This document shows, one piece after another, positions 1 through 7,606 of a stretch of 56,822 bases of DNA. Every line of letters starts with the position of its first letter. The stretch's first letter is position 1. Source of the DNA: Clostridia bacterium (GTDB lineage Bacteria > Bacillota > Clostridia > Oscillospirales > SIG627); the NCBI GenBank assembly GCA_017517325.1, contig JAFWZW010000017.1:1-56822 (forward strand). Reading direction: 5' to 3'. The translations under genes and the position numbers were made by a program. Under the pieces are notes generated by a model. It was not told where the DNA came from. It made no database searches and saw nothing but the letters and a program-made list of their open reading frames with translations.

Positions 1-129
1 CCTGCATCAGTGGTTTGTACCGGTGGCTTAGGAAGCGTCGTTTGCCCCTGTTGCCGCCACAAGATCTTGTTGGATGAAACCCTGCTTCTCAAGGGGCTTG
101 GGTATATTTACCGTAAAAACAAGAAATAA
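1..129 (+). CDS. coaX: Type III pantothenate kinase, C-terminal fragment
   Basis: The first 42 codons of the window stay open in frame 1 and end at TAA 127-129. The peptide carries the C-terminal signature of CoaX: a TGGL motif, then LLLKGLGYIY, matching the family's TGGLA...LTLKGLRLIYE ending. CoaX phosphorylates pantothenate, the first step of coenzyme A synthesis, in the cytoplasm. The 5' part lies outside the window. An odd Cys-rich stretch (CPCC) sits where the family is usually acidic. A second, unrelated pantothenate kinase lies at 2233-3072, so the strain may carry two isoforms. The call rests on a short tail and is likely rather than certain. Confidence 0.72.
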   Translation, partial: PASVVCTGGLGSVVCPCCRHKILLDETLLLKGLGYIYRKNKK

Positions 130-140
130 TAGAAAAAAAG

Positions 141-178
141 AAAAAAGGAAGTGACCGATTCGGTCACTTCCTTTTTTT
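141..178. terminator. Bidirectional intrinsic terminator between coaX and ddh
   Basis: A 17-bp inverted repeat (arms 141-157 and 161-177, loop ATT) is flanked by an A-run on the left and a T-run on the right. It can terminate the plus-strand coaX and the minus-strand ddh, which converge here. Confidence 0.85.
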
Positions 179-183
179 GTAGA

Positions 184-1155
184 TCAAAGGCAATGAGCCC
201 TGAGTGATTCGGGGCTTTCGGGAGAGAGAATTGCCGGGGGCAGATCAAAAATGGTCTTGCAGCCCTTTTCTCCTTTGGCGGCAAGGCGGGTAGCGGCACG
301 GGCTACCGCAACCAGAACGCTGCCTGTAAATTCTGGGTTGGAATCCAGCTTTAAGCGGTATTCGATCATCTGCTTGTTTCCGTCAGAGGTTTCACCGCTG
401 CGGATCACGAATCCGCCGTGGGGGAGTGCGGCGTGATCACGGCGAAGCTCGTCTAAGGTTACGAAGGTAACGGTAGTATCGTAATCGGCAAAATAGTTGG
501 GCATTTCCTTGATCTCTTTTTCAATGCGCGCAAGGTCGGCGCCTTCTTCTGCCACCACGAAGCATTCTCTGGTGTGCTTTTCTCTGGTGGAGAGCTCGGG
601 GTTCTTTCCGCTTCTCACTGCCTCCAGCGCCGCTTCAACGGGAACGGTGTACTGGCGGGCGTCTACCACCCCTTCGATCCTGCGGATGGCATCGGAATGT
701 CCTTGACTGACACCCTTGCCCCAGAAGGTGTAATCCTTGCCGTCAGGAAGGATGGCACCGGAATATACTCTGAGAAGAGAAAACATGCCGGGGTCCCAAC
801 CGCAGGAGATCACGGCAACCTTGCCGGCAGCCTCTGCGGCCTTGTCAACGTTTGCAAAATGCTCAGGGATCCTTGCGTGGGTATCAAAGCTATCCACCAC
901 GTTAAATAGAGAAGCCAGCTCGGGCGTCTGCGTTATGAGATCGGTAGCACTTCCGCCGCAAAGGATCATAACGTCGATCTGATCGCAAAAGTCTTTCACC
1001 CGCGAAGCGTGATAGACGGGCGCACCGAAACGGGTCTTGATGGTGGCGGGATCGCGTCTGGTAAAGATCCCAACCAAGGTAGCATCTTCGTTTTTTTCAA
1101 TGGCAGTTTCAACGCCGCGGCCCAAGTTGCCGTAGCCGAAAATTCCGATTCTCAT
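184..1155 (-). CDS. ddh: meso-Diaminopimelate D-dehydrogenase
   Basis: 323 aa, the usual Ddh length. It catalyses NADPH-dependent reductive amination of tetrahydrodipicolinate to meso-diaminopimelate, the one-step route to lysine and the peptidoglycan cross-link residue. An N-terminal Rossmann motif GYGNLGRG (residues 7-14) and the internal stretches DSFDTHARIPEH, SCGWDPGMFSL and WGKGVSQGHSDAIR are family hallmarks. GGAGG sits 6 nt before ATG 1155. The gene follows a radical-SAM gene on the same strand with a 58-nt gap that holds its own likely promoter. No other lysine-pathway gene is nearby. Confidence 0.95.
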   Translation of the reverse strand: MRIGIFGYGNLGRGVETAIEKNEDATLVGIFTRRDPATIKTRFGAPVYHASRVKDFCDQIDVMILCGGSATDLITQTPELASLFNVVDSFDTHARIPEHFANVDKAAEAAGKVAVISCGWDPGMFSLLRVYSGAILPDGKDYTFWGKGVSQGHSDAIRRIEGVVDARQYTVPVEAALEAVRSGKNPELSTREKHTRECFVVAEEGADLARIEKEIKEMPNYFADYDTTVTFVTLDELRRDHAALPHGGFVIRSGETSDGNKQMIEYRLKLDSNPEFTGSVLVAVARAATRLAAKGEKGCKTIFDLPPAILSPESPESLRAHCL

Positions 1156-1188
1156 AGGATACCTCCGCTTACAATATTACGAGAAAAA

Positions 1189-1217
1189 AGTTTATCACGG
1201 GCAAAAATATTTGTCAA
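1189..1217 (-). promoter_or_regulatory. Probable sigma-A promoter of ddh
   Basis: On the minus strand a perfect -35 TTGACA (1212-1217) is followed after 17 nt by TAAACT (1189-1194), a weak -10. The -35 overlaps the stop region of the upstream radical-SAM gene, so ddh can be transcribed separately. Confidence 0.5.
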
Positions 1218-2098
1218 TTATTTTTTTGAAAATCAGGCACGTAGTCCTCGGTAGCGCTTTCCTTTTCCTGCGTATATATCCTTGAGAAGCCCAAAGCATC
1301 TGCAACCTTAGCCACGCGATGGTATTCCAGCGTCGTTAGCTTTCTTCTAAGCTTGGGAAACTCCTTTGCGCGATGCATGGGTGTGTACTGGCGGAGAAGA
1401 GAAAGGATGATATCCTTCGGTGAAAGCATCCCGCAAAGATGATCCAGAATATGAATGGAATCATCGGTGTGCCCAGGCAGGATCAAGTGCCGCACGATGG
1501 TGCCCTGCAGAAGCTTTTCGCCCTCCAAACGGGGTGACCCGGTCTGTCTGAGCATTTCACCGATTGCCTCCGTTGCTCGCTCCCGATAATCGGCGGCGCC
1601 TCCGTAGGTGTGGGAAAGCACCGGATCGAAAAACTTAAAATCGGGAAGATAAACGTCAACGAGGCCTTCCAGTCTGCACAGTACCGAGACCTTTTCGTAG
1701 CCGCCGCTGTTAAAAACCACGGGGAGGGAAAAGCCTCTCTTTTTGGCTTCCTCCAAAGCAGGGATCAGAGTCTCCAGGTGCGGCGTGGGGGAGACCAGGT
1801 TCAGGTTGCAGGCGCCTTGCTCTTCCAGCTTGAGAAAAAGGTCGGCAAGGGCGTAGGTGTCCATTGGATCTCCGCATGTCCTTTGGGAGATGGCGTGATT
1901 CTGACAAAACACACAACGCATTTGGCAACCTGAAAAGAATACGGCTCCGCTTCCGCCACCGTAGCAAATGCAGGGCTCTTCCCACTGATGAAGCATAACC
2001 TTAGCTACGGTGGGAAGGCTCTGTGCACCGCAAAAGCCCGATCGGAGTTGACGATCTGTGCCGCACTCCCGCGGGCAAAGAAAACAGCTTTGATCCAT
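1214..2098 (-). CDS. Radical SAM protein, PflA/PflX-like
   Basis: 294 aa. The CxxxCxxC motif (C58, C62, C65 in GCQMRCVFCQNH) binds the 4Fe-4S cluster that cleaves S-adenosylmethionine. An extra N-terminal Cys group (C5, C8, C12, C23) suggests a second metal or Fe-S site, as in the uncharacterised PflX branch (COG1313) related to glycyl-radical-enzyme activases. No glycyl radical enzyme is in the window, so the substrate is unknown. The GGAGG-led ATG at 2098 is well supported. It diverges from the pantothenate kinase gene at 2233. Confidence 0.82.
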   Translation of the reverse strand: MDQSCFLCPRECGTDRQLRSGFCGAQSLPTVAKVMLHQWEEPCICYGGGSGAVFFSGCQMRCVFCQNHAISQRTCGDPMDTYALADLFLKLEEQGACNLNLVSPTPHLETLIPALEEAKKRGFSLPVVFNSGGYEKVSVLCRLEGLVDVYLPDFKFFDPVLSHTYGGAADYRERATEAIGEMLRQTGSPRLEGEKLLQGTIVRHLILPGHTDDSIHILDHLCGMLSPKDIILSLLRQYTPMHRAKEFPKLRRKLTTLEYHRVAKVADALGFSRIYTQEKESATEDYVPDFQKNN

Positions 2099-2127
2099 TG
2101 CCGCCTCCTGAATTGATTTGATGACCC

Positions 2128-2156
2128 ATTATAGCGAAAATACGTCATTTTGTCCA
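2128..2156 (-). promoter_or_regulatory. Promoter of the radical-SAM gene
   Basis: Minus strand: -35 TGGACA (2151-2156), 17-nt spacer, perfect -10 TATAAT (2128-2133), about 30 nt before the start codon. Confidence 0.65.
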
Positions 2157-2174
2157 TAGAGGCGGGTGTTTTCC

Positions 2175-2203
2175 TTGACGGTAACGGATTTATGTGGTAT
2201 AAT
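2175..2203 (+). promoter_or_regulatory. Promoter of the type II pantothenate kinase gene
   Basis: -35 TTGACG (2175-2180), 17-nt spacer, -10 TATAAT (2198-2203). It lies back to back with the minus-strand promoter at 2128-2156, so this is a compact divergent control region. Confidence 0.75.
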
Positions 2204-2232
2204 TTTGCAAGAATTTGTAAAGGAGAGATTGC

Positions 2233-3072
2233 ATGGGGATTGTTTTAGGCATTGATATCGGCGGCAGCACCACCAAGATCTGCGGCTTTCATAATGAGGG
2301 AGATCTAATCCAGCCCCTATCCGTTAAGGCTGACGACCCCATTTCTTCCGTCTACGGTGCCTTCGGAAAATTCACCTCTCTTCACGGTATTACCCTCGGT
2401 CAGGTGGAAAGGGTCATGGTCACGGGCGCCGGCAGCAGTTATATCAGCGAAGATCTTTACGGCATTCCCACGGAACACGTTCGCGAGTTTGACTGTGTCG
2501 GTCTTGGCGGGCAGTATCTGGCAAAGCTGGAAGAAGCCATCGTCGTCAGTATGGGTACGGGCACTGCTTTGGTCCACGTAAAAGGGGATCATATGGCCTA
2601 TTTGGGGGGCACCGGCGTGGGCGGCGGCACTCTCTTCGGCCTTTCCGAAAGTATGCTTGACGTGCGTGATATGGATGTTTTGGAGACCTTGGCGGAAAAC
2701 GGTGACATTTCCAAGGTGGATCTGCGCATTTCCGATATTTCCAAAAAAGAGCTCAGCCCTACTTTGGATCTTGATACCACCGCTTCCAATTTCGGCAAGC
2801 TTTCCGATCTTGCCACCAGAGAGGATCTGGCGCTGGGTATCATCAATATGGTGTTTGAAACCATCGGCATGATCAGCGTGTTTGCTGCCCGTGGCTTTGA
2901 AATTCGCGACGTGGTGCTCACGGGTAAGCTTTCCTCGATGAAAAAGGCAAGAAGCGTGTTCGGAAAGCTTGGGCAGATGTTCAATATGAATTTTATATTT
3001 CCCGAAAACTCCCGCTACGGTACGGTGATCGGCGCCGCACTTCTTCATTTTCATAAATTGAGAAATTGCTGA
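2233..3072 (+). CDS. coaW: Type II pantothenate kinase
   Basis: 279 aa, of the ASKHA fold. The N-terminal phosphate-binding motif DIGGSTTK (residues 8-15), the VTGAGSSYI stretch, a Gly-rich GGTGVGGGTLFGLS segment and the C-terminal VVLTGKLSS motif fit bacterial type II (PanK-II/CoaW) kinases of the eukaryotic-like family. They phosphorylate pantothenate and, in Staphylococcus, resist CoA feedback. The start has an AAAGGAGAG site. The gene is monocistronic, between its own promoter and the rpmH promoter. Since a coaX tail opens the window, one of the two kinases may be redundant or may use a different substrate. Confidence 0.85.
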   Translation: MGIVLGIDIGGSTTKICGFHNEGDLIQPLSVKADDPISSVYGAFGKFTSLHGITLGQVERVMVTGAGSSYISEDLYGIPTEHVREFDCVGLGGQYLAKLEEAIVVSMGTGTALVHVKGDHMAYLGGTGVGGGTLFGLSESMLDVRDMDVLETLAENGDISKVDLRISDISKKELSPTLDLDTTASNFGKLSDLATREDLALGIINMVFETIGMISVFAARGFEIRDVVLTGKLSSMKKARSVFGKLGQMFNMNFIFPENSRYGTVIGAALLHFHKLRNC

Positions 3073-3098
3073 TCGATCCCGTTTTTTTGGAAAAAGGC

Positions 3099-3128
3099 TT
3101 GACATTTTCATTTGTTCTATAGTATAAT
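3099..3128 (+). promoter_or_regulatory. Promoter of the rpmH operon
   Basis: Perfect -35 TTGACA (3099-3104), 18-nt spacer, perfect -10 TATAAT (3123-3128). A strong promoter is expected for a ribosomal protein gene. Confidence 0.88.
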
Positions 3129-3175
3129 ATACTTTAGTCGAAAACTCAGCGCTATGCTTTAAGGAGGTGCAAAAA

Positions 3176-3310
3176 GTGATCAGAACATATCAGCCCAAAA
3201 AGCGTCAGAGAAAAAAGGAGCACGGCTTCCGCAAGAGAATGAAGACTGCCAACGGCAGAAAGGTCCTGAAGAGACGCAGAGCAAAAATGAGAGCAAGACT
3301 CAGCTATTAA
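3176..3310 (+). CDS. rpmH: 50S ribosomal protein L34
   Basis: 44 aa, the usual L34 length and very basic. It begins (M/V)[11 protein letters not shown] and ends [10 protein letters not shown], which is diagnostic of L34, a late-assembling large-subunit protein. The start is GTG at 3176 with AAGGAGG about 7 nt upstream; no ATG is available. It is first in the L34/RNase P operon and is separated from rnpA by a hairpin terminator. Confidence 0.96.
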   Translation: MIRTYQPKKRQRKKEHGFRKRMKTANGRKVLKRRRAKMRARLSY

Positions 3311-3333
3311 TCTTCTTGCAAACAGTTTAGTAT

Positions 3334-3377
3334 AAAACCACCGATATCCGGAGGTCTCTGTGAACCGGTGGTTTTTT
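3334..3377 (+). terminator. Terminator or attenuator between rpmH and rnpA
   Basis: Arms AAAACCACCG (3334-3343) and CGGTGGTTTT (3366-3375) are followed by further T residues. Placed between rpmH and rnpA, it probably lets only part of the transcripts through, keeping L34 well above RnpA. Confidence 0.75.
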
Positions 3378-3412
3378 CTATATCTGTTCCATTTCAGCAA
3401 GGAATGGTGAAT

Positions 3413-3778
3413 ATGGCAAAGATCATCCCGATCAAAGAAAATTATCTCTTTTCCAAGATCTATGCAAAAGGGAAAAAGGCTTCGGAAAAAAATATAGCAG
3501 TTTACGCGTTGAGAAATTATAAGACCGCCGATACCCGTCTGGGTATCACCACCGGAAAGAAGCTTGGGAGTGCAGTTCAGCGTTCCCGTGCGCGGCGGCT
3601 GATTCGTGAAGCGTTCCGCCATTCAACGGAAGGCAGATCGTTTAAAAAGCCTTTTTGGATCGTTGTGGTCGCCCGTTCATCCATCACCGCGAAAGATCGT
3701 AAAATGGATGACGTACGGCGTGATCTGGAAAAAGCCTTCGCAAAACTTACGTTGTTTTCTGAAGAAACACAAAATTGA
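3413..3778 (+). CDS. rnpA: Ribonuclease P protein component
   Basis: 121 aa. RnpA is the basic protein subunit that helps the RNase P RNA cleave 5' leaders from pre-tRNAs. The family motif appears as [17 protein letters not shown] (usually K-x-V-x-RN-x-x-RRxxRE). An ATG lies in frame at 3404, but AAGGA at 3399-3403 is correctly spaced only for ATG 3413, giving the usual N-terminus [17 protein letters not shown]. The TGA stop overlaps the TTG start of yidD. Confidence 0.94.
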   Translation: MAKIIPIKENYLFSKIYAKGKKASEKNIAVYALRNYKTADTRLGITTGKKLGSAVQRSRARRLIREAFRHSTEGRSFKKPFWIVVVARSSITAKDRKMDDVRRDLEKAFAKLTLFSEETQN

Positions 3779-4011
3779 AGTACGTTTGTATATTTTTAAT
3801 CCGTTTGTATCAGAAATATATTTCGCCGCTGATCGGTCCCCATTGCCGTTTTCGGCCCACTTGCTCCCAATATGCCCTTGAGGCTTACGGGAAGCACGGC
3901 TTCTTCAAGGGCACGGTGCTGACCGTTTGGCGCATTTTGCGTTGCAATCCCTTTGGGCGTGCCGGCTACGACCCGGTGCCCGATTGTTTTCCAAAAAGAA
4001 AGGATCGATAA
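3775..4011 (+). CDS. yidD: Membrane protein insertion efficiency factor YidD
   Basis: 78 aa, family-typical length. The signatures [26 protein letters not shown] and RCNPF are near-invariant in YidD, a membrane-associated helper of YidC-dependent insertion. The start is TTG 3775, overlapping the rnpA stop as TTGA, which implies translational coupling. It sits directly upstream of yidC. Confidence 0.93.
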   Translation: MKYVCIFLIRLYQKYISPLIGPHCRFRPTCSQYALEAYGKHGFFKGTVLTVWRILRCNPFGRAGYDPVPDCFPKRKDR

Positions 4012-4013
4012 AA

Positions 4014-5324
4014 TTGCAAGGAATTTTTGATATTATTCGAATCCCCTTTGGATTTATTATCAAGTCCATTTACGGATGGACAGGCAGCTATCTGGTTGCC
4101 ATCCTGCTTTTTTCCGTTCTTTTGAAGCTGATTATGTTCCCCTTTGGGATCAAACAGCAAAAGAATTCTCAGAAGCAGGCAAAACTCCGCCCGAAAGAAA
4201 ACGTGATCCGCAAAAAGTACGCGGGCAGAACGGATCGGGCGACCCAAATGAAGATGCAAACCGAGCTCCAGGATCTTTACCAGAAGGAGAACTTCAGCCC
4301 CTTGGGCGGTTGTCTTCCCATGATGGTTCAAATGCTGGTTCTTTTGGCGGTGTATGCAGTTGTGCGTACCCCCCTGACTTATACGGCAAACCTCCCCGGT
4401 GCAAATGGCTTTAATACGGTGGAGGCTGTCAAGCAAAGCGTTACCTATTTGGTATATGAGGATGATATGGCGCTGGAGAATAATGAAGAGCGCCGTATGC
4501 AAAACTTCCTCACTATGAATAAAAACGCTGTAAAGTCGTATGACGAAAAGGATTTTTGGGAGCTTTATAACAAGGGTAACTTCTCTTTGTATGCAGAGAT
4601 CAACTCCATTGAATACATTCGTGAAAACGAAGAAAGATTCATCGAGTATTTTGATTCTGCCACTCATTATGATCAAAATGGCGAAAAGGTTACCGTTGCA
4701 AAGGATCTGAAAAAGGAAGGCGTTACGGGTAAAGCCATTGTAGAAGCGCTTCCCGAACTGGAAGTAGGGGAGGGCTCCGGCTTCGACCTTGGCCTCATTC
4801 CCAGCTTTAATCTTCTAAAAGAAGAAAAGCTTGGAACAAAGCTTCTTCTTATTATCCCCGTTCTGAACCTCATCAGCGCTTATTTCGGCCAGGCTCTCAC
4901 CAGAAAGTTTTCCTATCAGCCTGAACAGACCCCCGAAATGCAAAGCCAGATGAGAATGATGAACATCTTTATGCCTCTTTTCAGCTTGTACATTGCATTT
5001 CAGGTGCCCACCGCAGTGGGCATTTACTGGATGATGTCCAGCATCTTAAGCCCCGTTCAGCAGATCGCCCTTTCCAAAATGTTCCCCATTCGCGAAATTT
5101 CCGAAGAGGAAATGAAGGAAGCGGAGCGTTTATATGGCGGTAAACAAAAGAAAAAGAAGCCTTCTTCTTCCGGCGAACCCGGCAAGAAGAAAAGAAGCCT
5201 TGTTTACGACGATGATGACGAATATGAATCCGTTACCACCGCTGAAGAAAAAAAGGTTTTGAAAGAAAAGAAGCCTCAGGGAAAAACCCTTCTTGATAAG
5301 GCACCCCTGAAGGATGAGGAATAA
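4014..5324 (+). CDS. yidC: Membrane protein insertase YidC/OxaA
   Basis: 436 aa from TTG 4014, chosen because GAAAGGA (3998-4004) is 9 nt upstream and the protein then starts as usual for Gram-positive YidC (LQGIFDIIRIPFGFII). The upstream in-frame ATG lies inside yidD. Hydrophobic segments follow (YLVAILLFSVLLKLIMFP; MVQMLVLLAVYAVV; LLLIIPVLNLISAYF; a final pair near the C-terminus). A hydrophilic insert of roughly 100 residues lies between the second and third segments and is longer than in Bacillus SpoIIIJ. The C-terminal tail is Lys-rich, consistent with ribosome contact. No lipobox is seen. Confidence 0.93.
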   Translation: MQGIFDIIRIPFGFIIKSIYGWTGSYLVAILLFSVLLKLIMFPFGIKQQKNSQKQAKLRPKENVIRKKYAGRTDRATQMKMQTELQDLYQKENFSPLGGCLPMMVQMLVLLAVYAVVRTPLTYTANLPGANGFNTVEAVKQSVTYLVYEDDMALENNEERRMQNFLTMNKNAVKSYDEKDFWELYNKGNFSLYAEINSIEYIRENEERFIEYFDSATHYDQNGEKVTVAKDLKKEGVTGKAIVEALPELEVGEGSGFDLGLIPSFNLLKEEKLGTKLLLIIPVLNLISAYFGQALTRKFSYQPEQTPEMQSQMRMMNIFMPLFSLYIAFQVPTAVGIYWMMSSILSPVQQIALSKMFPIREISEEEMKEAERLYGGKQKKKKPSSSGEPGKKKRSLVYDDDDEYESVTTAEEKKVLKEKKPQGKTLLDKAPLKDEE

Positions 5325-5356
5325 TTCCTAAAAGTAATTGGAAGGAAGTGAAGGTT

Positions 5357-6148
5357 TTGAAGAAAGAATATACCTTTTCTGCAAAAACAGTAGAAGAAGC
5401 CTTGGCACTTGCTTCGCAGGAGCTTCACAGAGAAGCTTGTGATCTGGAATACGTTGTTTTGGAGGAAGCCAAGAAAGGCTTTTTGGGTCTCGGTGCCAGC
5501 GATGCCAAGATCAGCGTAACCTATGCCCCTACCGTGCGTGAAGCAACGGAAGATTTTATCCGTACGTTTCTTGACAATGCCGGTATTCAGGCACAGATCC
5601 ATTGTGAAGAAAAGGATCAGGGTGATATCGCCTATACCCTTGAGGGTGAGGATCTTGGTATCCTGATCGGTCACCACGGCGAGGTTCTGGATTCTCTCCA
5701 GTATCTTTTGAGCCTTGTTACCAACCGCCACGGTGATGATTTTATCCGCGTTACCATCGATGTTGAGAACTACCGTGCAAAGCGCGAAAACACCTTGAAG
5801 GCGCTTGCAAGAAAAACTGCAAACCGTGTAAAAAAGAGCGGTCGCAACGTAACCTTCGAGCCTATGAGCGCCTACGAGAGAAGGATCATCCACTCTCAGG
5901 CTCAGGAGATCGAAGGGGTTACCACTCATTCTATCGGCTCCGGCGAGGAACGCCGCGTGGTGATGTCACTGGTGGGCGCTCCCAAAAGAGATCATCGCCC
6001 CAAGAAGCAGCAGCCTGCTTCTCAGGATAAGCCAAAAACGGTGTATGAATATAATCCCGTGAGAGAGCCTCGTACCATCGTGAAGGCAAAGAGCATCGAA
6101 GATATCAATCTCGCCGATGTGGAAGATACCGAAATGGTGAATTTATAA
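5357..6148 (+). CDS. khpB: RNA-binding protein KhpB (Jag/EloR)
   Basis: 263 aa from TTG 5357. A GTG at 5348 is in frame but overlaps the AAGGAAG ribosome site, whereas TTG is correctly spaced and yields MKKEYTFSAKTVEEAL. It has an N-terminal Jag domain with KKGFLGLG, a type II KH domain around the IGHHGEVLDSLQYL motif, and an R3H domain with ERRIIH. A charged C-terminal extension of about 50 residues is not typical. KhpB is an RNA chaperone linked to cell elongation and division. Its place after yidC is conserved in Bacillota. Confidence 0.92.
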   Translation: MKKEYTFSAKTVEEALALASQELHREACDLEYVVLEEAKKGFLGLGASDAKISVTYAPTVREATEDFIRTFLDNAGIQAQIHCEEKDQGDIAYTLEGEDLGILIGHHGEVLDSLQYLLSLVTNRHGDDFIRVTIDVENYRAKRENTLKALARKTANRVKKSGRNVTFEPMSAYERRIIHSQAQEIEGVTTHSIGSGEERRVVMSLVGAPKRDHRPKKQQPASQDKPKTVYEYNPVREPRTIVKAKSIEDINLADVEDTEMVNL

Positions 6149-6152
6149 GTTA

Positions 6153-6176
6153 AAGCGGCGGAAACGCCGCTTTTCT
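6153..6176 (+). terminator. Hairpin after khpB
   Basis: An 8-bp stem AAGCGGCG/CGCCGCTT (6153-6160, 6165-6172) has a GAAA tetraloop and is followed by a short T-run. It is a moderate intrinsic terminator, or a partial one, before mnmE. Confidence 0.65.
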
Positions 6177-6208
6177 GTTCTTTATTTTTTAAGATTAGGT
6201 GATTTAGT

Positions 6209-7594
6209 ATGGATTTTTCTACCATTGCCGCCATATCCACCCCACAAGGCAAAGGTGGTGTTGCGCTTCTGCGTATTTCAGGTACCGAAGCCTTTCTTGT
6301 AGCGGATCGCATTTTTCGTCCCATAAATCAGAAAAGCATTGGGGATTATCCGGCTCGCTATCAGATCTACGGAAGCATTCTTTCTTTTGATGGAGCCACC
6401 GTTTTGGATGACGGCCTTTTGACCCGTTTTCCCGCACCTCATTCCTTTACCGGGGAGGACGTGGTTGAGATCGCCTGCCACGGTGGGGAAGTGATCACCG
6501 CGATGATCTTATCCGCTCTTCTGGAATCCGGCGCCGTTCTTGCAAAGCCGGGCGAGTTTTCGCGCCGTGCTTTTATGAACGGAAAAATGTCTCTTACCGC
6601 CGCTGAAGGGATTGCTGATCTTTTGGATGCCAAAACAGAAGAAGCAGCTCTCCTTTCGTCAAAGGCAGTTCGAGGTAAACTTTCCCTTGAAATACAGCGG
6701 ATCTGTCAGCTTTTGCTGGATGCCGCCTCCTCTCTTTGGGCATATCTGGATTATCCGGAGGAGGATCTGCAATCTATGTCGGATTCCCAAATGCTCACTA
6801 CTCTTGAGGATCTGCTTTCATCTGCACGCCGCTTGCTTGACAGTTTCCAAATGGGTCGTGCCATTAATTCCGGCATCCCTGCGGTGATCGTGGGCAAGCC
6901 CAATGTTGGTAAAAGCACCTTCTTTAATCACCTTTTAGGTGAGGATCGGGCCATTGTTACCTCTACTCCCGGTACTACCAGAGACGTGATCGAGTATCCT
7001 TTGAAAGCGGGACGCGTTTTGATCAACCTTTCGGATACCGCCGGCGTGCGCACCGAGGCAAGTGACCGCGTGGAGGAGATCGGAATTGAACGCGCCATTG
7101 CCGCCCTTGAAACGGCTGAACTGATCTTTATTCTCTTCGATCAGGCACGCCCCTTGGAAAAGGAGGATCGGATCGTTCTTGAAAAAGTAATGGAAAAGAA
7201 GGAAAGTGCCGTTATTCTTCCGGTTCTTACCAAGAGTGATCTCCCCGCTGTGTTGGATCTTACCACCCTTCCTTTTGCAAGGGAAGAGTATTTTGTGACG
7301 GGCGAGGGTGTTACTGACCTTACTCCTTTGGTCGGAAAGATCGAGAATGCCTTTATTTCCGATGAAGCCGCCTTGCGAGAGGGGCGAATCCTGACCAATG
7401 CACGGCAGAAATCCGTTCTCGTTCGTGGGATGGAGCTGGTGCAGGAAGGTATGGAGCAGATCCGAAACGGTGAAAAAGACGTGGCATCCCTTACGCTGGA
7501 AGCTGCCCTGGCCGCCTTTATGGAGATCGACGGTAAAAGTGCCGGCGAAAAGATATTAGACGAAGTGTTTTCCCGCTTTTGTATTGGGAAATAG
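6209..7594 (+). CDS. mnmE: tRNA modification GTPase MnmE (TrmE)
   Basis: 461 aa, family length. With MnmG it installs 5-(carboxymethyl)aminomethyl on U34 of certain tRNAs. It has an N-terminal formyl-THF-binding domain (TIAAISTPQGKGGVALLRIS), a helical domain, and an inserted Ras-like G domain with P-loop GKPNVGKST near residue 230, the TPGTTRDV switch and DTAG. The C-terminal FCIGK supplies the catalytic Cys of the CxGK motif. mnmG follows 12 nt downstream with its own site. Confidence 0.96.
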   Translation: MDFSTIAAISTPQGKGGVALLRISGTEAFLVADRIFRPINQKSIGDYPARYQIYGSILSFDGATVLDDGLLTRFPAPHSFTGEDVVEIACHGGEVITAMILSALLESGAVLAKPGEFSRRAFMNGKMSLTAAEGIADLLDAKTEEAALLSSKAVRGKLSLEIQRICQLLLDAASSLWAYLDYPEEDLQSMSDSQMLTTLEDLLSSARRLLDSFQMGRAINSGIPAVIVGKPNVGKSTFFNHLLGEDRAIVTSTPGTTRDVIEYPLKAGRVLINLSDTAGVRTEASDRVEEIGIERAIAALETAELIFILFDQARPLEKEDRIVLEKVMEKKESAVILPVLTKSDLPAVLDLTTLPFAREEYFVTGEGVTDLTPLVGKIENAFISDEAALREGRILTNARQKSVLVRGMELVQEGMEQIRNGEKDVASLTLEAALAAFMEIDGKSAGEKILDEVFSRFCIGK

Positions 7595-7606
7595 AAGGAG
7601 AACCAA

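Noticed and set aside
1-110. Possible structured RNA (6S or SRP-like) at the window start
   Set aside because: The first frame is open to a TAA at 127-129 and encodes a recognisable CoaX C-terminus, so it is coding sequence.
3073-3175. Replication origin (oriC) upstream of rpmH
   Set aside because: No TTATCCACA-like DnaA boxes and no dnaA or dnaN gene; the gap is just a promoter and leader.
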